A DNA stretch of 64,000 nucleotides, from positions 62,001-126,000 of the forward strand of contig NZ_NWTG01000017.1 of the NCBI RefSeq assembly GCF_002532045.1, read 5' to 3'. Made by a program: the position numbers and the translations under genes. This document shows positions 27,452 to 37,039 of this stretch, piece by piece. How positions within the stretch are numbered: position 1 is the first letter of the stretch; each line of letters begins with the position of its first letter. This DNA is from Bradyrhizobium sp. C9. GTDB lineage: Bacteria; Pseudomonadota; Alphaproteobacteria; Rhizobiales; Xanthobacteraceae. The notes under the pieces are model-generated. The model worked only from the letters and a program-made list of their open reading frames with translations, was not told the DNA's origin and did no database searches.

Positions 27452-28807
27452 TTAGTAGGGTGTGCGGTCGAGATGAGCGTCGAATGCGGCAGCGACGGCG
27501 CGCACGACAAAACGGTGCTCGTGCTTGACGCGGACGAAGCCGTCCTGGATCTCCACTATGCCGTCCTCGGTGAGCATTTCCAAGCGGTCGGCTGAATCGA
27601 GAAACCCAATCGGATCAACTCCATGGGCAGCACAGAGTGCCGGCACGTCGGCCTGCAGATCGCACATCAGGCGCTCGATAATTGCAGCCCGCAGCCGATC
27701 TTCCTTAGTGAGACAGCAGCCTTTCGATGTTGCCAGACGGCCAGCTCTGATATGCCGGCTATAAGTAGCGGTTTCGGCCGCGTTCTGGACGTACCCGTCA
27801 CCGAGACGGCCGATGGCTGACGGACCAAGGCCGATCACGGTCTTGCAGGTATCAGCCGAATAACCCAGCGAGTTGCGGCGCAGCCGTCCAGCTTCTTGTG
27901 CCAGCGTGAGCTCGTCGTCCGGCAAGGCGAAATGGTCGAGCCCGATTTGCCGGTAGCCGGCAGACACCAGCGTGTCCGCCATGGCCGCAGCTTGCTCGAC
28001 GCGGGCAACATTGTCCGGCAGTGCCGTCTCATCGATCTGGCGCTGACGTTTCATATAGGAGGGCACATGGGCATAACCGAAAACCGCAAGCCGGTCGGGT
28101 CGCATGGCCACTGCCGTCCTTGCCGAGTTCACACAGGACTGCACCGTCTGGTGCGGCAGTCCAAAGAGCAGGTCAAAGTTGATGCGGCTTATTCCCTGCT
28201 GGCGAAGACTTTCGACAGCAGAAGCCGTCTGCGTTTCGCTCTGAAGGCGGTTGACCGCCCTTTGAACCTTGGGATCGAAGCTTTGCACACCAATGCTCGC
28301 GCGGCTGACCCCGGCTGCCCTTAAGCTTTGCGCCATCTCGGTCGTGAACGCGCGCGGGTCGATCTCGATGGCGACGCTAGCGGACGTGCTGAAGGCAAAA
28401 TAGCGGCGTAATAGCTCCATCAGAGCTAGGAAATCGACCGCCGCAATGCTGGTCGGCGTTCCGCCGCCGAAATGCACATCGTCGACGGGCAAGGCGCGCG
28501 GCAGTTGCTCTGCAACTAAACGAATCTCCTCCCGCAGCGACGTCAAGTAATTGCGAATCGGCCGTTCGCTGCGAGTGAGGCTTGTGGGAAAGCCGCAGTA
28601 CCAGCAGATCGACCGGCAGAACGGAATGTGGAGATAGAGCGATACGGGTTCGTCGGGCGGCAGCCGGTTCAACCAAGTCTGACAAGCCCTGGCGCCGATT
28701 GTCGTGGAGAAATCCGGTACAGTTGGGTAGATGGTGTACCAAGGCAGGCGAGCATCGCAATATTTTTTCAGGAGTGCGGTCTGCAAGGCTTGGCTTCCCA
28801 TGCTCAT
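27452..28807 (-). CDS. hemN1: HemN-type radical SAM coproporphyrinogen III dehydrogenase-like protein
   Basis: This is a 451-residue member of the HemN family, the oxygen-independent enzyme that decarboxylates coproporphyrinogen III to protoporphyrinogen for haem. The N-terminal LPWYTIYPT corresponds to the RYTSYPT of HemN. The radical SAM cluster motif is C64-RSI-C68-WY-C71, followed by G-F instead of the G-C of classical HemN. The glycine-rich SAM site (VHFGGGTPT), SIGVQSFD, and INFDLLFGLPHQT follow. The C-terminal HemN winged domain is present. Gene position relative to the nod genes fits hemN1 of B. japonicum. A FixK-type box lies 38 bases before the ATG, and a MerR-type promoter lies further up, so low oxygen and possibly NolA may both drive it. 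Confidence 0.88.
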   Translation of the reverse strand: MSMGSQALQTALLKKYCDARLPWYTIYPTVPDFSTTIGARACQTWLNRLPPDEPVSLYLHIPFCRSICWYCGFPTSLTRSERPIRNYLTSLREEIRLVAEQLPRALPVDDVHFGGGTPTSIAAVDFLALMELLRRYFAFSTSASVAIEIDPRAFTTEMAQSLRAAGVSRASIGVQSFDPKVQRAVNRLQSETQTASAVESLRQQGISRINFDLLFGLPHQTVQSCVNSARTAVAMRPDRLAVFGYAHVPSYMKRQRQIDETALPDNVARVEQAAAMADTLVSAGYRQIGLDHFALPDDELTLAQEAGRLRRNSLGYSADTCKTVIGLGPSAIGRLGDGYVQNAAETATYSRHIRAGRLATSKGCCLTKEDRLRAAIIERLMCDLQADVPALCAAHGVDPIGFLDSADRLEMLTEDGIVEIQDGFVRVKHEHRFVVRAVAAAFDAHLDRTPY

Positions 28808-28844
28808 ACAGCCGCGAAGCTGGCCGATGCGCCCTTCTGTGTCT

Positions 28845-28858
28845 TTGAGTTATGTCAA
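28845..28858 (-). promoter_or_regulatory. FixK/FNR-type box for hemN
   Basis: TTGA-GTTATG-TCAA is a 14-base palindrome fitting the FixK2 consensus TTG(A/C)-N6-(T/G)CAA. It is centred about 45 bases before the hemN ATG, so activated transcription would begin close to the start codon. Confidence 0.65.
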
Positions 28859-29534
28859 CTGGTCCGAACTCAGTCGAAATCGGAATTCCGTTCTCGGATG
28901 TGATCCACCATCTCGACCCATAACCGCAAGGCAAGCGACATCCCATGCAGGTCCGGGTGGAGTGGCTTCTCGTCGCTCACCTTCCTTCGCTATAGGCGGC
29001 ATCTCTCGGATACATGCCATGAGCAGGACGCGTCCGGCTGGAGATACCATGGATAAGAAGTTGCTCATTAGATGAGGCGCGACAAGCGCGAGATCATACA
29101 ACCTGACACTACGTGAGATTCAAGGCCCTTGGAGCTGCGCAGAAGGCATTTTAGACGCCACGCCTAAAAAAATGGACGGGCCTCATTTCCGCCACGCTGC
29201 TTGTCTCATTGCCGCAAGCATCGTCACGGATGTACTGATGATGTTGGGGCGGACCCGGCGCACTTCCAACCCCGGCAAAGTGCGTCGGGGCGCCTTGGCT
29301 CGGCGACGTCCCATCGCCGAATACAAGCAGCTCACCATTCACAACCAAGTGTCCGGTTTTGCTAATCCCGGATGCGAGGCCGACCAGCTTCTCACACGCA
29401 GTGACTATGTGAGGAGGCGCTTCTGTTCCGCTTTAGCGTTTCATGTCGTTTGTTTTGCGCTTGCCTTTGCAGTTATCAATCTTCGCGGGGATTGTGCAGT
29501 TCAGGTCTTCATTGGTCGCGCTTCAGCTGCACAA
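28859..29534. other. Spacer between hemN and the TauE-type gene
   Basis: Apart from the MerR-type promoter at 29093-29123, I see no convincing gene. A minus frame from 29068 (MSNFLSMVSPAGRVLLMACI) begins just downstream of that promoter and runs to 28850; it has no ribosome site but could be a leader peptide. Confidence 0.35.
29093..29123 (-). promoter_or_regulatory. MerR-type (probable NolA) promoter, site 1
   Basis: On the minus strand: TTGAAT, a spacer of exactly 19 bases containing CACGTAGTGTCAGGTTG, then TATGAT. The 19-base spacing with an operator in the spacer is the hallmark of promoters twisted open by MerR proteins. The spacer matches those before nolA and nodD2. It points towards hemN, 290 bases away. 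Confidence 0.6.
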
Positions 29535-30251
29535 TCATGCGCAAACCAATTGGATGCCGGCAACGAATAGAACCGCCACGAGAATGAACCTGACAGTTGT
29601 CTGGCTCATCCATTTCAGGCCGATCATCGTGCCTGCAACGGCACCACCCAGCGCGGCGACCGCGTAAAGCCAGAAATACGAAGACGGAAATTGGCCAGCG
29701 AGAAGAGCTCCAATGAAGCCAATTGTGGAATTAGCCAGAATAAAAGGGGGAGATAGCGCGGCGGTCTGCTTCGGCGACGCCCAATTCAGGGCGATGAGCG
29801 TCGGGGCGAGGAACACTCCGCCGCCGACGCCGGTCAGGCCGGAAACCAGGCCAATGGCCGCTCCAATGCTCACCGTTCCCCAAAGCGGATTTTCGTGAAT
29901 GCGATCGGCGGCGCCTCCGCGCCGCACGATTATCACGGCGCCTGCCAATAAAAGGACGACCCCGGTCAGTGTCTTATAAATGTCTTCTCCGAGCACCATA
30001 AGGCCGCCGGCAAACGCCGCCGGCATCGATGAAAGCAGAAGCGGACGCAGCATTATCCAGTCAACGGCTTTGTTGCGGTTGAAGACCCATGTAGAGTAAG
30101 TCGCGACAACAATGTTGAGACCAAGCGCCGTCGGACGCATCTCTGTCGATGGCAGAGCAGCAAAAGCCATTAGCGCCAGAAATGCAGTACCACCCGCCTG
30201 GCCAACGCTCGTATAGAGCAGTGAGATGATCGCCAGGACCAGAGAAAACAT
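29535..30251 (-). CDS. TauE/SafE-family sulfite/anion exporter
   Basis: This is a 238-residue integral membrane protein with seven or eight hydrophobic helices. The two-fold repeat typical of TauE/SafE is visible: an N-terminal SVGQAGGTAFLALMAF and a central GLTGVGGGVFLAPTLI (GxGGGxxxxP), followed by the APSG-like region PPFILANSTIGFIGALLAG. These proteins export sulfite, sulfoacetate or related organosulfur anions across the inner membrane. The substrate cannot be read from the sequence. ATG 30251 is the first in frame. No sulfur gene sits beside it. The solo position between eroded spacers suggests independent transcription. Confidence 0.85.
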   Translation of the reverse strand: MFSLVLAIISLLYTSVGQAGGTAFLALMAFAALPSTEMRPTALGLNIVVATYSTWVFNRNKAVDWIMLRPLLLSSMPAAFAGGLMVLGEDIYKTLTGVVLLLAGAVIIVRRGGAADRIHENPLWGTVSIGAAIGLVSGLTGVGGGVFLAPTLIALNWASPKQTAALSPPFILANSTIGFIGALLAGQFPSSYFWLYAVAALGGAVAGTMIGLKWMSQTTVRFILVAVLFVAGIQLVCA

Positions 30252-31748
30252 ACTTCACCGGTTTGGGCGATGATCTTCGCCTTGGTTGCGAGCCGCATCA
30301 AGGATGCCCTCCCGAGGCAGGTGCAATTGTCTTTCCCGCGGGGTTGTTGCTTTGAATTCCGAGTTTAGTCAGAATGTGCGGCCGGACCGATAGTCAATCG
30401 AAATCGCACGACGATTGCCATGTGTCGATCGTCTCCATCAACTGTCAAGGTGGGTAGTTGACTGGACTGCAAGACTCTTGCAGGTGGATGGACAACGCAT
30501 GTCGGGTAGGCAGTACTCCCGACCTCGCCTGACGTAAACGGTTGCATTCCGAGCCGTTACACATGCAAGGTCGGTTGCCGGTGATCGGACCCGCGTTTGT
30601 CGTCAATCTTTGATCGGCCAGCCTCCGTGCTTTCAGGCCAGAAGTTCGCTGCGCCTGGGACATCGACGCGTTGGAGGAGCGCCGTCGCGAGAACCGCATT
30701 CTTTTTTTGATCTGGATCAATCGGTGCCGCGGCTCGCGCAAATGGTGCTGTCGCGTTTCCTCCCGATGTCACGGTTGCTTCAATACGCCATGTACTGGAA
30801 CCGCCTGTTTGCCAAGCCCTTGCTTCCACGAGTGATTGTGCAAACACAAAAACTGGTATGACACTTGCTGGTCCGATCCAAGTCCTCTCCCTTCTGGAGA
30901 TGCCCATGCAACGTGTCCTCTGCGTCAAGGAGCTCTCGCGACATCGCGTGTCTTTCGCTGCATCGTTGACGCCACTTCAATTCGCCCCTTCGATTTATTC
31001 GCGTCGAACCTGCACGCCCCTCAGAGACCACGCATTAATGCTAGGTCGTTACCTCTTGGGGTTTCTGCTGCATGTTGCTTATCGATCGCGTCCTCGACGC
31101 CGCGGAGGGGCTCAGGATCGGCTAAGGGCTGGCGATGCGAATTCGCAAGAGGGGGAAGAAAAATGACACCCCTAACACCTTCGCCGGCAAGCAGAGCATC
31201 AATGGTGACATCACGCAGTTGGAAGCCGGCGCCCGCGAGCGGGTCGGCGTGCCCTAGCTCATCTCGTTCGGGAAGCTCAATGCCTATAGTCTGCTCCTGC
31301 TCGGCCTTGACATGCAGCGAAGCCTCATTCGCGCCGGACCTGGGTTTCGCACGATCCAATCTGACCTATGCTGACGCCGCAACCGGTCGTGCTTGGTTCG
31401 TATCGCCGGCTGAACCGTTAGGACAGTCGGATTTCATCAATTCCGCGAGCCCCGCATGTGCGTCAGAGATCGAGAGCGCGGACCAATCAAAGTGGCCGCC
31501 CCTGCGGCGACTCCTAGATTGCCAGCACGTCACTGGCGAGCCGGGTAGATCACATTGAATGAGCATCGGCGCTACGGTTGCGGCGCGTTGTTCGGCTTCA
31601 GACACAGGATAGCAGCGGCGCCTCGGCTGTTTGACGGAGACGATCACGCCGCCGCAGTGGGCGGCAGGGCCCCGAATTCGGAAATGGCGTCTGGGCAGCA
31701 TGCGGGCGCTCCAGACTTCTCGTAGAGCAAACCCGGGAGGTTCAGGCC
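30252..31748. other. Gene-poor stretch
   Basis: Many overlapping frames occur on both strands, none with family features. The minus frame 31021-31359 has the most protein-like composition (IELPERDELGHADPLAGAG) but lies opposite another equally long frame and shows no start signal. Position 30417-30460 resembles 26188-26235. Confidence 0.35.
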
Positions 31749-32558
31749 ATGGAATCCAACTTGGCTCCGCCTGAAACAAGCGCAATCGAACGCAGCGACA
31801 CCGACCATGATCGGCGTCCTCAGCCGCCGATCATAGATCGCTTTAGTTTCACAGAATGCGCAAAACATACGCATTCGCTCAGAGCGCTGTTCGAGCTCCT
31901 TGTAAACTGCGCCACCGAAGAGGGGTTCGGTGAAGTTGCGTATGGCGCCCTCAACTTCGTTGAGCCACTTCGCCTGGCGGAATATCCACCCCCAACTGTG
32001 GCCGTGAAGTGGCCACCAGATTGGTGCGAGCGATACTTCAAACGCAAGTATCACACCATCGATCCGGTGGTTCGGCGGACGCCGATGCTGTTGCGGCCGT
32101 TTTTGTGGGATCAACTCGCCAACCACTATCCACTTCAACCAGACGAGAGACGCGTACTGGACGAGGCCAGGGAGGCCGGCTTGAAGCATGGTATGAGCGT
32201 GCCGTTGTTTGGGCCGCTGGGCCGAGTATCGGTGGTGTCGTTTGCATCTCCATCCGACGATGTTGATCCTCAGGACCGCATCGGCCATCTCAACGCATTG
32301 GCTTCGCTCTTTCATACCGCCCATGGCGAGATCGCACGTCCCGGCAATAATCGCGGAGAGAAGAAGGTGGCCCTGTCGCAACGGGAGATCACTTGCATGC
32401 GGTGGGTGGCGGAGGGAAAATCGTCATGGGAAATTGGGGTGATCTTGGAAATCAGCTTGAATACCGTCAATTTTCATATCAAAAACGCGATGCGAAAGTT
32501 GGGTGCGACCACCAGGATCCAGGCAGTCGCTATTGCGATTCGCCTCAATGTTTTTTGA
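31749..32558 (+). CDS. LuxR-family regulator with autoinducer domain (solo)
   Basis: This protein has 269 residues. Residues about 30-185 form an acyl-homoserine-lactone-type binding domain with the key spacing W-x3-Y-x8-D-P and a downstream W: WCERYFKRKYHTIDPV, then FLWDQL. Residues about 200-265 are a LuxR helix-turn-helix: LSQREITCMRWVAEGKSSWE, then ISLNTVNFHIKNAMRKLG. ATG 31749 is chosen as the first in frame; upstream context is weak. No luxI-type synthase is in the window, so this is a solo that may answer a synthase elsewhere, a plant compound, or other bacteria. Its targets are unknown. It is transcribed alone, towards the outer-membrane protein gene. Confidence 0.88.
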   Translation: MESNLAPPETSAIERSDTDHDRRPQPPIIDRFSFTECAKHTHSLRALFELLVNCATEEGFGEVAYGALNFVEPLRLAEYPPPTVAVKWPPDWCERYFKRKYHTIDPVVRRTPMLLRPFLWDQLANHYPLQPDERRVLDEAREAGLKHGMSVPLFGPLGRVSVVSFASPSDDVDPQDRIGHLNALASLFHTAHGEIARPGNNRGEKKVALSQREITCMRWVAEGKSSWEIGVILEISLNTVNFHIKNAMRKLGATTRIQAVAIAIRLNVF

Positions 32559-32831
32559 ATTGCTCACTCGAATGAGGAGCAGGCGCCAACGGTTTATTGT
32601 TGCTGGCGCTTCCGTTGAGGCAAGCGATCGCGACCCCTCGTCGCGTCGGGTCGGACCTCCTCAACGAGTGTTGGAGCACGGCGATGCGTTTCATCCAGCC
32701 TATGAGCCAGCTTGGACGACTGGTGTTTCGAAAAGGCCGGCAGGGGTGCTTGTTGGTCAAAGGAACTTGAAGAAAGAACCCCGACCGACGGTCGGGGATC
32801 TCGATTCGACGCCGCTGCCGTGTGGATATCA

Positions 32832-33554
32832 CTATCTGCCAAACGCCGGGCTGAACTTGTAATTGAGCCGTGCCGAGATGAGATCGACGTCCTGGTGGAC
32901 GCGATCGCCGCCGGATGTTGGGAAGAGCACGCTGCTGCCTTGCATGAAGAAGTGGTCATACTCAACGCCAGCCGACCAGCTCGGCGTGAGGCTGACTTCG
33001 ACCCCTGCGCCCAGCGCACCACCCCAACGCACATCGTCGTTCCTGGAAATCCCGGCTCCGGTAGTCACTGAATTGATGTGATAGGTGTTGCTGGTCACCG
33101 CAGCACCGCCCTTAGCGTACAACAGAACGGCATTGAACGCGTAGCCGATGTGACCGGTGAGCAAGCCGAACGCATCCGTCTTGGTGCCAATGACGTCTGC
33201 CGGGAAGGCGGTGCTGACATTGGAGCCGTTGAAATCGGCCCAGTTGCCCTGACCTTCGATGCCATAGACTGTATTGAAGATCTGCCAACGATAGCCAATC
33301 TGACCACCGACGGTGGCTCCAGCCGAATTATGGCAGCCCTCGGGAGTGACGCTATTGAAATCCCAGCAATTGTGGCTCGATCCCCAGCCCCCATTGATAC
33401 CGATATAGTAGCCGGTCCAGTCGGTAACTGGGGGGGCAACCGGCAGCGGAGGCGCTTTGACGTTGAGGGGCTGCGCGGCGAAGTCCGCGCCAAATGCGGG
33501 AGCGGCCGCACCGAGTGCGCCGATGCATGCAGTCAGAATCAGCAAATTCTTCAT
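32832..33554 (-). CDS. Omp25/Omp31-type outer-membrane beta-barrel protein
   Basis: This protein has 240 residues from ATG 33554, which has AAAGGAACAA upstream and opens a clean signal peptide (MKNLLILTACIGALGAAAPA, cut near AFGADF). The open frame extends 31 codons further but without a ribosome site. The mature part has the Pro-rich linker PPLPVAPPVTDWTGYYIGIN, the entry of the Rhizobiales Omp25/Omp31 family, then Gly/aromatic strands (GGQIGYRWQIFN, GIEGQGNWADF, GVEYDHFFMQGSS) and ends LNYKFSPAFGR. The C-terminal residue is Arg rather than Phe because the usual terminal motif is followed by a short tail. It is a structural barrel, and probably abundant. Confidence 0.82.
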   Translation of the reverse strand: MKNLLILTACIGALGAAAPAFGADFAAQPLNVKAPPLPVAPPVTDWTGYYIGINGGWGSSHNCWDFNSVTPEGCHNSAGATVGGQIGYRWQIFNTVYGIEGQGNWADFNGSNVSTAFPADVIGTKTDAFGLLTGHIGYAFNAVLLYAKGGAAVTSNTYHINSVTTGAGISRNDDVRWGGALGAGVEVSLTPSWSAGVEYDHFFMQGSSVLFPTSGGDRVHQDVDLISARLNYKFSPAFGR

Positions 33555-34101
33555 TAGAGTGTTGTTCCTTTCGATGCCCCCCGGCGCTGTGCGTCTTAAC
33601 AACATCGCCGCGAATTGCTGTAACTGCAGCACAACATTGTTTTGCAAGAAACGGGTCGAATCGAACGCTGCGTCAGATTGTCAGGCGTGCATTCATCGCC
33701 ATGCACAGCCCGACCAAGGTGCTCTTAGCCGATAGGCACGCACCGTGAACGAAGGTCAATACCGCCGATCGTAACTCTTGCACGATTCTCAACGGTCTCT
33801 GCGCGCCCGCGGAGGAGCCAAAAAGGTCGATGCGGCTGGCCTGCTTCTAGTAGCTAAATTTGCTTCGCCCTTGCGGATGCGACAGCGCCTAACGAGGCAT
33901 TACGCTGAAGTTGTACAAGCGCGTCCCGAGTTTAGGGCATGAGTAGAATCTTCGTATGCACAGTGTCACGTTAAGGGATAACGAGCTTGTCCTGCCTCGT
34001 CGTCGCTTACGCTGACCCTTGGCTGACTTTGGCGCTTTGTATCCGCTGCATTAGTTGAGAAGCGGTTCGGGCAGAATAGTCGTGGAAAAATATTGCGACA
34101 A
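33555..34101. other. Spacer before the insertion sequence
   Basis: I see no gene. The sequence left of the IS target site shows no frame continuing on the other side of the element, so the insertion does not appear to split a gene. Confidence 0.4.
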
Positions 34102-34118
34102 CCATATATCGAGAATGC

Positions 34119-35656
34119 TGTCAGTAGCTCGTGATCTGTCGCCTGTTTGTAGCTCGTGAAGTGTCGTGTTTTCGGTGCCCCGGAACAAAGGGGGCACGAT
34201 GGGCACGGCATCCATTCACGAGGGAGTACGACGGATGCGGTTTTCAAGTTTGTTGGAGCGGACGGAGGCCAAGGAGCTGACGCAGGAGGCGGCTGCAGAG
34301 GTTCTGGGGATCAGCGTGCGGACATTTCAACGTTGGGCAGAACGCTACGAGGCAGAGGGCGATGACGGGCTTGTCGACCGGCGGATGGGTCGGCGCTCGC
34401 CACGGCGAGCGCCGCAGGAAGAACTTGAGCGGATGCTGGGGCTGTTCCGGGACAAGTACGCGGACTTCACGGTGAAGCATTTCCACGAGCAGCTGCAAAA
34501 GCGGCATGGCTATATGCTGGGCTATACGGTGACCAAGCTAGCCTTGCACGCGGCGGGGTTGGTGCGGAAGGCGCCGAAGCGTTCGGCGCACCGCAAGAAG
34601 CGCCCACGCCGGCCGCTTCGGGGCATGCTGCTGCACCAGGACGGATCGCGCCACGTCTGGATCGAAGGTCTTCCCGCGAGGGACCTGATCGTCACGATGG
34701 ACGATGCGACCAGCGAGGTCTACTCGATGGTCCTGGTCGAGGAAGAAGGAACGGCCTCGACCTTCCAGGCCTTGCGCGAAGTGATTGGCGAACATGGCCT
34801 GTTCTGCGCGCTCTACACCGACCGCGGCAGCCATTATTTCCTTACCCCAAAAGCTGGCGAGAAGCTCTCGAAGACGCAACAAACCCAGGTGGGACGGGCT
34901 TTGTCGCATCTTGGGATCGAGCATATCGCAGCCTATTCGCCGCAGGCGCGCGGGCGCTCCGAGCGGCTGTTCGGCACGTTGCAGGATCGGCTGCCGAAGG
35001 AGCTGCGGCTGGCCGGGATCACGACGCTCGAAGCTGCCAACGCGTGGCTGAAGGCGCATTACATCGCCGGGCACAACGCCGCGTTTGCGATCAAGCCCGA
35101 ACAGGAAGGCACGGCATTCGTGGCCGACCGGCATGAGGCCTGGCGCGAGGCGCTGTGCGTGATCGAGGAGCGAACCGTCGCCAACGATAATACCGTTGCA
35201 TGGAACGGTCGGCGGCTGCAGCTGCCGCAGAGCCGGCTCAGGCCTCACTTCGTCAAGGCTGTGGTGCGGGTACATGAGTATCCCGATGGCACCGTCAGCG
35301 TGTTCCTCGGACCGCATCGGTTGGCAATGTTTAGCGCCAACGGACAGCAGATCAGCCCCGACGCGCCCCAGCCTGGCAGCGTGCTCGGAGCCGTCAAGGA
35401 CAAGCCCTTGCGGGCGCGCAAGCGCGCGTCCTTGACCGCTCCTGCGCGCGCCGCCGGCAAGATCGCGCGGGTCGGGGCGGAGAAACGGGCTTCAAGTCGA
35501 ACAAAGAAACACACCCGCAGGGCTAAAACCGCCGCAACAGCCGTGGCATGATCAATCAGGGAAAGCCGTCCCCGCCTTCCGGCTCCCCTGCAAATCTGAA
35601 ACGAAGGCGACAGATCACGAGCTACAAAAACACGACATCTTCACCCGCTACGGACA
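34119..35656 (+). mobile_element. Complete insertion sequence, IS1202-like group of ISNCY
   Basis: The element is 1538 bp. It begins TGTCAGTAGC and ends GCTACGGACA. Both ends carry copies of GTAGCTCGTGATCTGTCGCC in opposite orientation (34123 region, and the complement at 35605-35630) together with TGTCGTGTTTT subrepeats, which look like transposase-binding sites. A 17-base target duplication CCATATATCGAGAATGC flanks it exactly (34102-34118 and 35657-35673), which shows recent insertion. One transposase gene fills it. Confidence 0.88.
34199..35551 (+). CDS. ISNCY-family transposase
   Basis: This is a 450-residue transposase. The N-terminal helix-turn-helix (AAAEVLGISVRTFQRWAERY) is followed by an rve-type integrase core with the DDE residues in LIVTMDDATSEVYS, LYTDRGSHY and ARGRSERLFGTLQDR. 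The C-terminal third is basic (RARKRAS, RTKKHTRRAKT). The ATG at 34199 with AAAGGGGGC upstream is preferred to a GTG at 34166. Length and domain order agree with the IS1202-like group of ISNCY. The gene is intact and the element ends are intact, so it may be active. It lies about 2.2 kb from the nearest functional symbiosis-related gene downstream. Confidence 0.9.
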   Translation: MGTASIHEGVRRMRFSSLLERTEAKELTQEAAAEVLGISVRTFQRWAERYEAEGDDGLVDRRMGRRSPRRAPQEELERMLGLFRDKYADFTVKHFHEQLQKRHGYMLGYTVTKLALHAAGLVRKAPKRSAHRKKRPRRPLRGMLLHQDGSRHVWIEGLPARDLIVTMDDATSEVYSMVLVEEEGTASTFQALREVIGEHGLFCALYTDRGSHYFLTPKAGEKLSKTQQTQVGRALSHLGIEHIAAYSPQARGRSERLFGTLQDRLPKELRLAGITTLEAANAWLKAHYIAGHNAAFAIKPEQEGTAFVADRHEAWREALCVIEERTVANDNTVAWNGRRLQLPQSRLRPHFVKAVVRVHEYPDGTVSVFLGPHRLAMFSANGQQISPDAPQPGSVLGAVKDKPLRARKRASLTAPARAAGKIARVGAEKRASSRTKKHTRRAKTAATAVA

Positions 35657-35718
35657 CCATATATCGAGAATGCTAATCTGCGACTTAAGATTGCGGTGAG
35701 CCGTGACATAGCTGATCG

Positions 35719-35991
35719 CTATTGCCGCGGAAGTGTGAGCAATCTTGCTGCCTTGGTCGAGGCTGTCAATTCTGCGCGTAATTTTCGTATCGCCTCGTTC
35801 GCCAGATACAAGGTATTCCGTTCGCCGTTCCTTATCGAGCATTCCAGGGAAGCTCGCAATCGGCTATGAAGTACTGTCCTGTGATTATGCGCCAGCAGCG
35901 GATCCTTCTCGACAAAGCGCCACGCCTTGTCAAATGCGACGCTCAGGAGAACCTCTGGCGCCTGCATCTGCTCGGATGAGATCTGATCCAT
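35719..35991 (-). CDS. Small helical hypothetical protein
   Basis: This is a 90-residue protein. The ATG at 35991 has GGAG nine bases upstream and is preferred to the longer frame. The composition is helical, with LLSVAFDKAWRFVEKDPLLA, then a basic part and LANEAIRKLRAELTAS. There is no signal or membrane segment. Length and a DKAWRFVEKDP-like element resemble small proteins repeated in rhizobial symbiosis islands, but I know no function. It starts 45 bases right of the IS target duplication. Confidence 0.5.
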   Translation of the reverse strand: MDQISSEQMQAPEVLLSVAFDKAWRFVEKDPLLAHNHRTVLHSRLRASLECSIRNGERNTLYLANEAIRKLRAELTASTKAARLLTLPRQ

Positions 35992-37039
35992 CTCAAACTC
36001 CAATCGATATCTTGAATACGAGAAGTCGCGTTGTCGAAGCATCGAGTGCCGGTGGCCTATCGAGCAAGCAAGAGATCGGGTCCGTAGGCGTGCTCACGCA
36101 TCGAGCCACTGTCGACGCTACAATCAGATTTATACAGGCACTCATTGAAGCGCGGATGACCGAACGTCGTAGTACCAAATTCAGTTCGAATGATTCTGTA
36201 TCACTCGAAGGCGGGCGTGCGTTATCGCGCGCTTTCATGCCGAATTGCCCAAATTGCTTGCGGTCGGTGGTGGTGGCTAATCCAAGAAACTAGAAGAGCG
36301 GGCCAGATTGGGTCGACGCTACGGCGGTAGCGGACGAACTGACCTTTCGCCACATTCGTAACCTCGAAATACGAAGCGTTTGAACCCCAGTATCGTCCGT
36401 TTTGTACGATTCACCGCCTAAGCGCGTGACGCAGTCTGGACAGTGTTTGTCGGCGTTCTAACATGATCGACGGCGCGCCCGTCTTTCTGTTGTTTGACCC
36501 GTTCGCACGGCCGCGTGGTGTGACGTTTTGCGTCAAGTGGGAGTGCAGTAGAGAAGGCGGTGACGAGATGCGGGGTAATTGCGATAATCTGGTTGGTGTT
36601 ATCCTGCAAGGAGCTGTGGAATGTAGTGCGTTGCGGGATGTAAGAGGTGCTGCCGCGACACAAGCGCCGAACCATCGAGGAAAACGTACCGAACGAGACA
36701 ACCATGCCTGTGCGTCGCCACATACGTTGCTTCGCATTCATTCACTTAGCTGCGGAATATAAGACACTATAGATACGAAGTACTTGATACAAGAAAGTCC
36801 AGCTGAGATGAGAGTCGATGATGACCTCCCCGGCCCGATGGCTCCTTTCGGGCCCCGCTGTGATGCCGGACGGTTGCGATATGACAGGGCAACTGATACG
36901 CGGCTCGTTCGCGAGACATAACCCATTGAATTTTGAGCCTTGCTGCGGTACTGGGCGCGCAAACCGCAGCGCGGCGTCGGCCCAGCTATGAATGGCGTGT
37001 CATCGCGTCCTCAACGGCCGGAGTACGTCGAATCGAACG
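35992..37039. other. Gene-poor stretch
   Basis: Overlapping frames on both strands (for example 36418-36741 minus, and the tail of a plus frame ending at 36293) show no recognisable family. I see no promoter motif of the types found elsewhere in the window. Confidence 0.35.

Noticed and set aside
30836..31558. Plus-strand frame of 240 residues
   Set aside because: Cys/Ser/Arg-rich composition and an opposing long frame; no start signal or recognisable domain.
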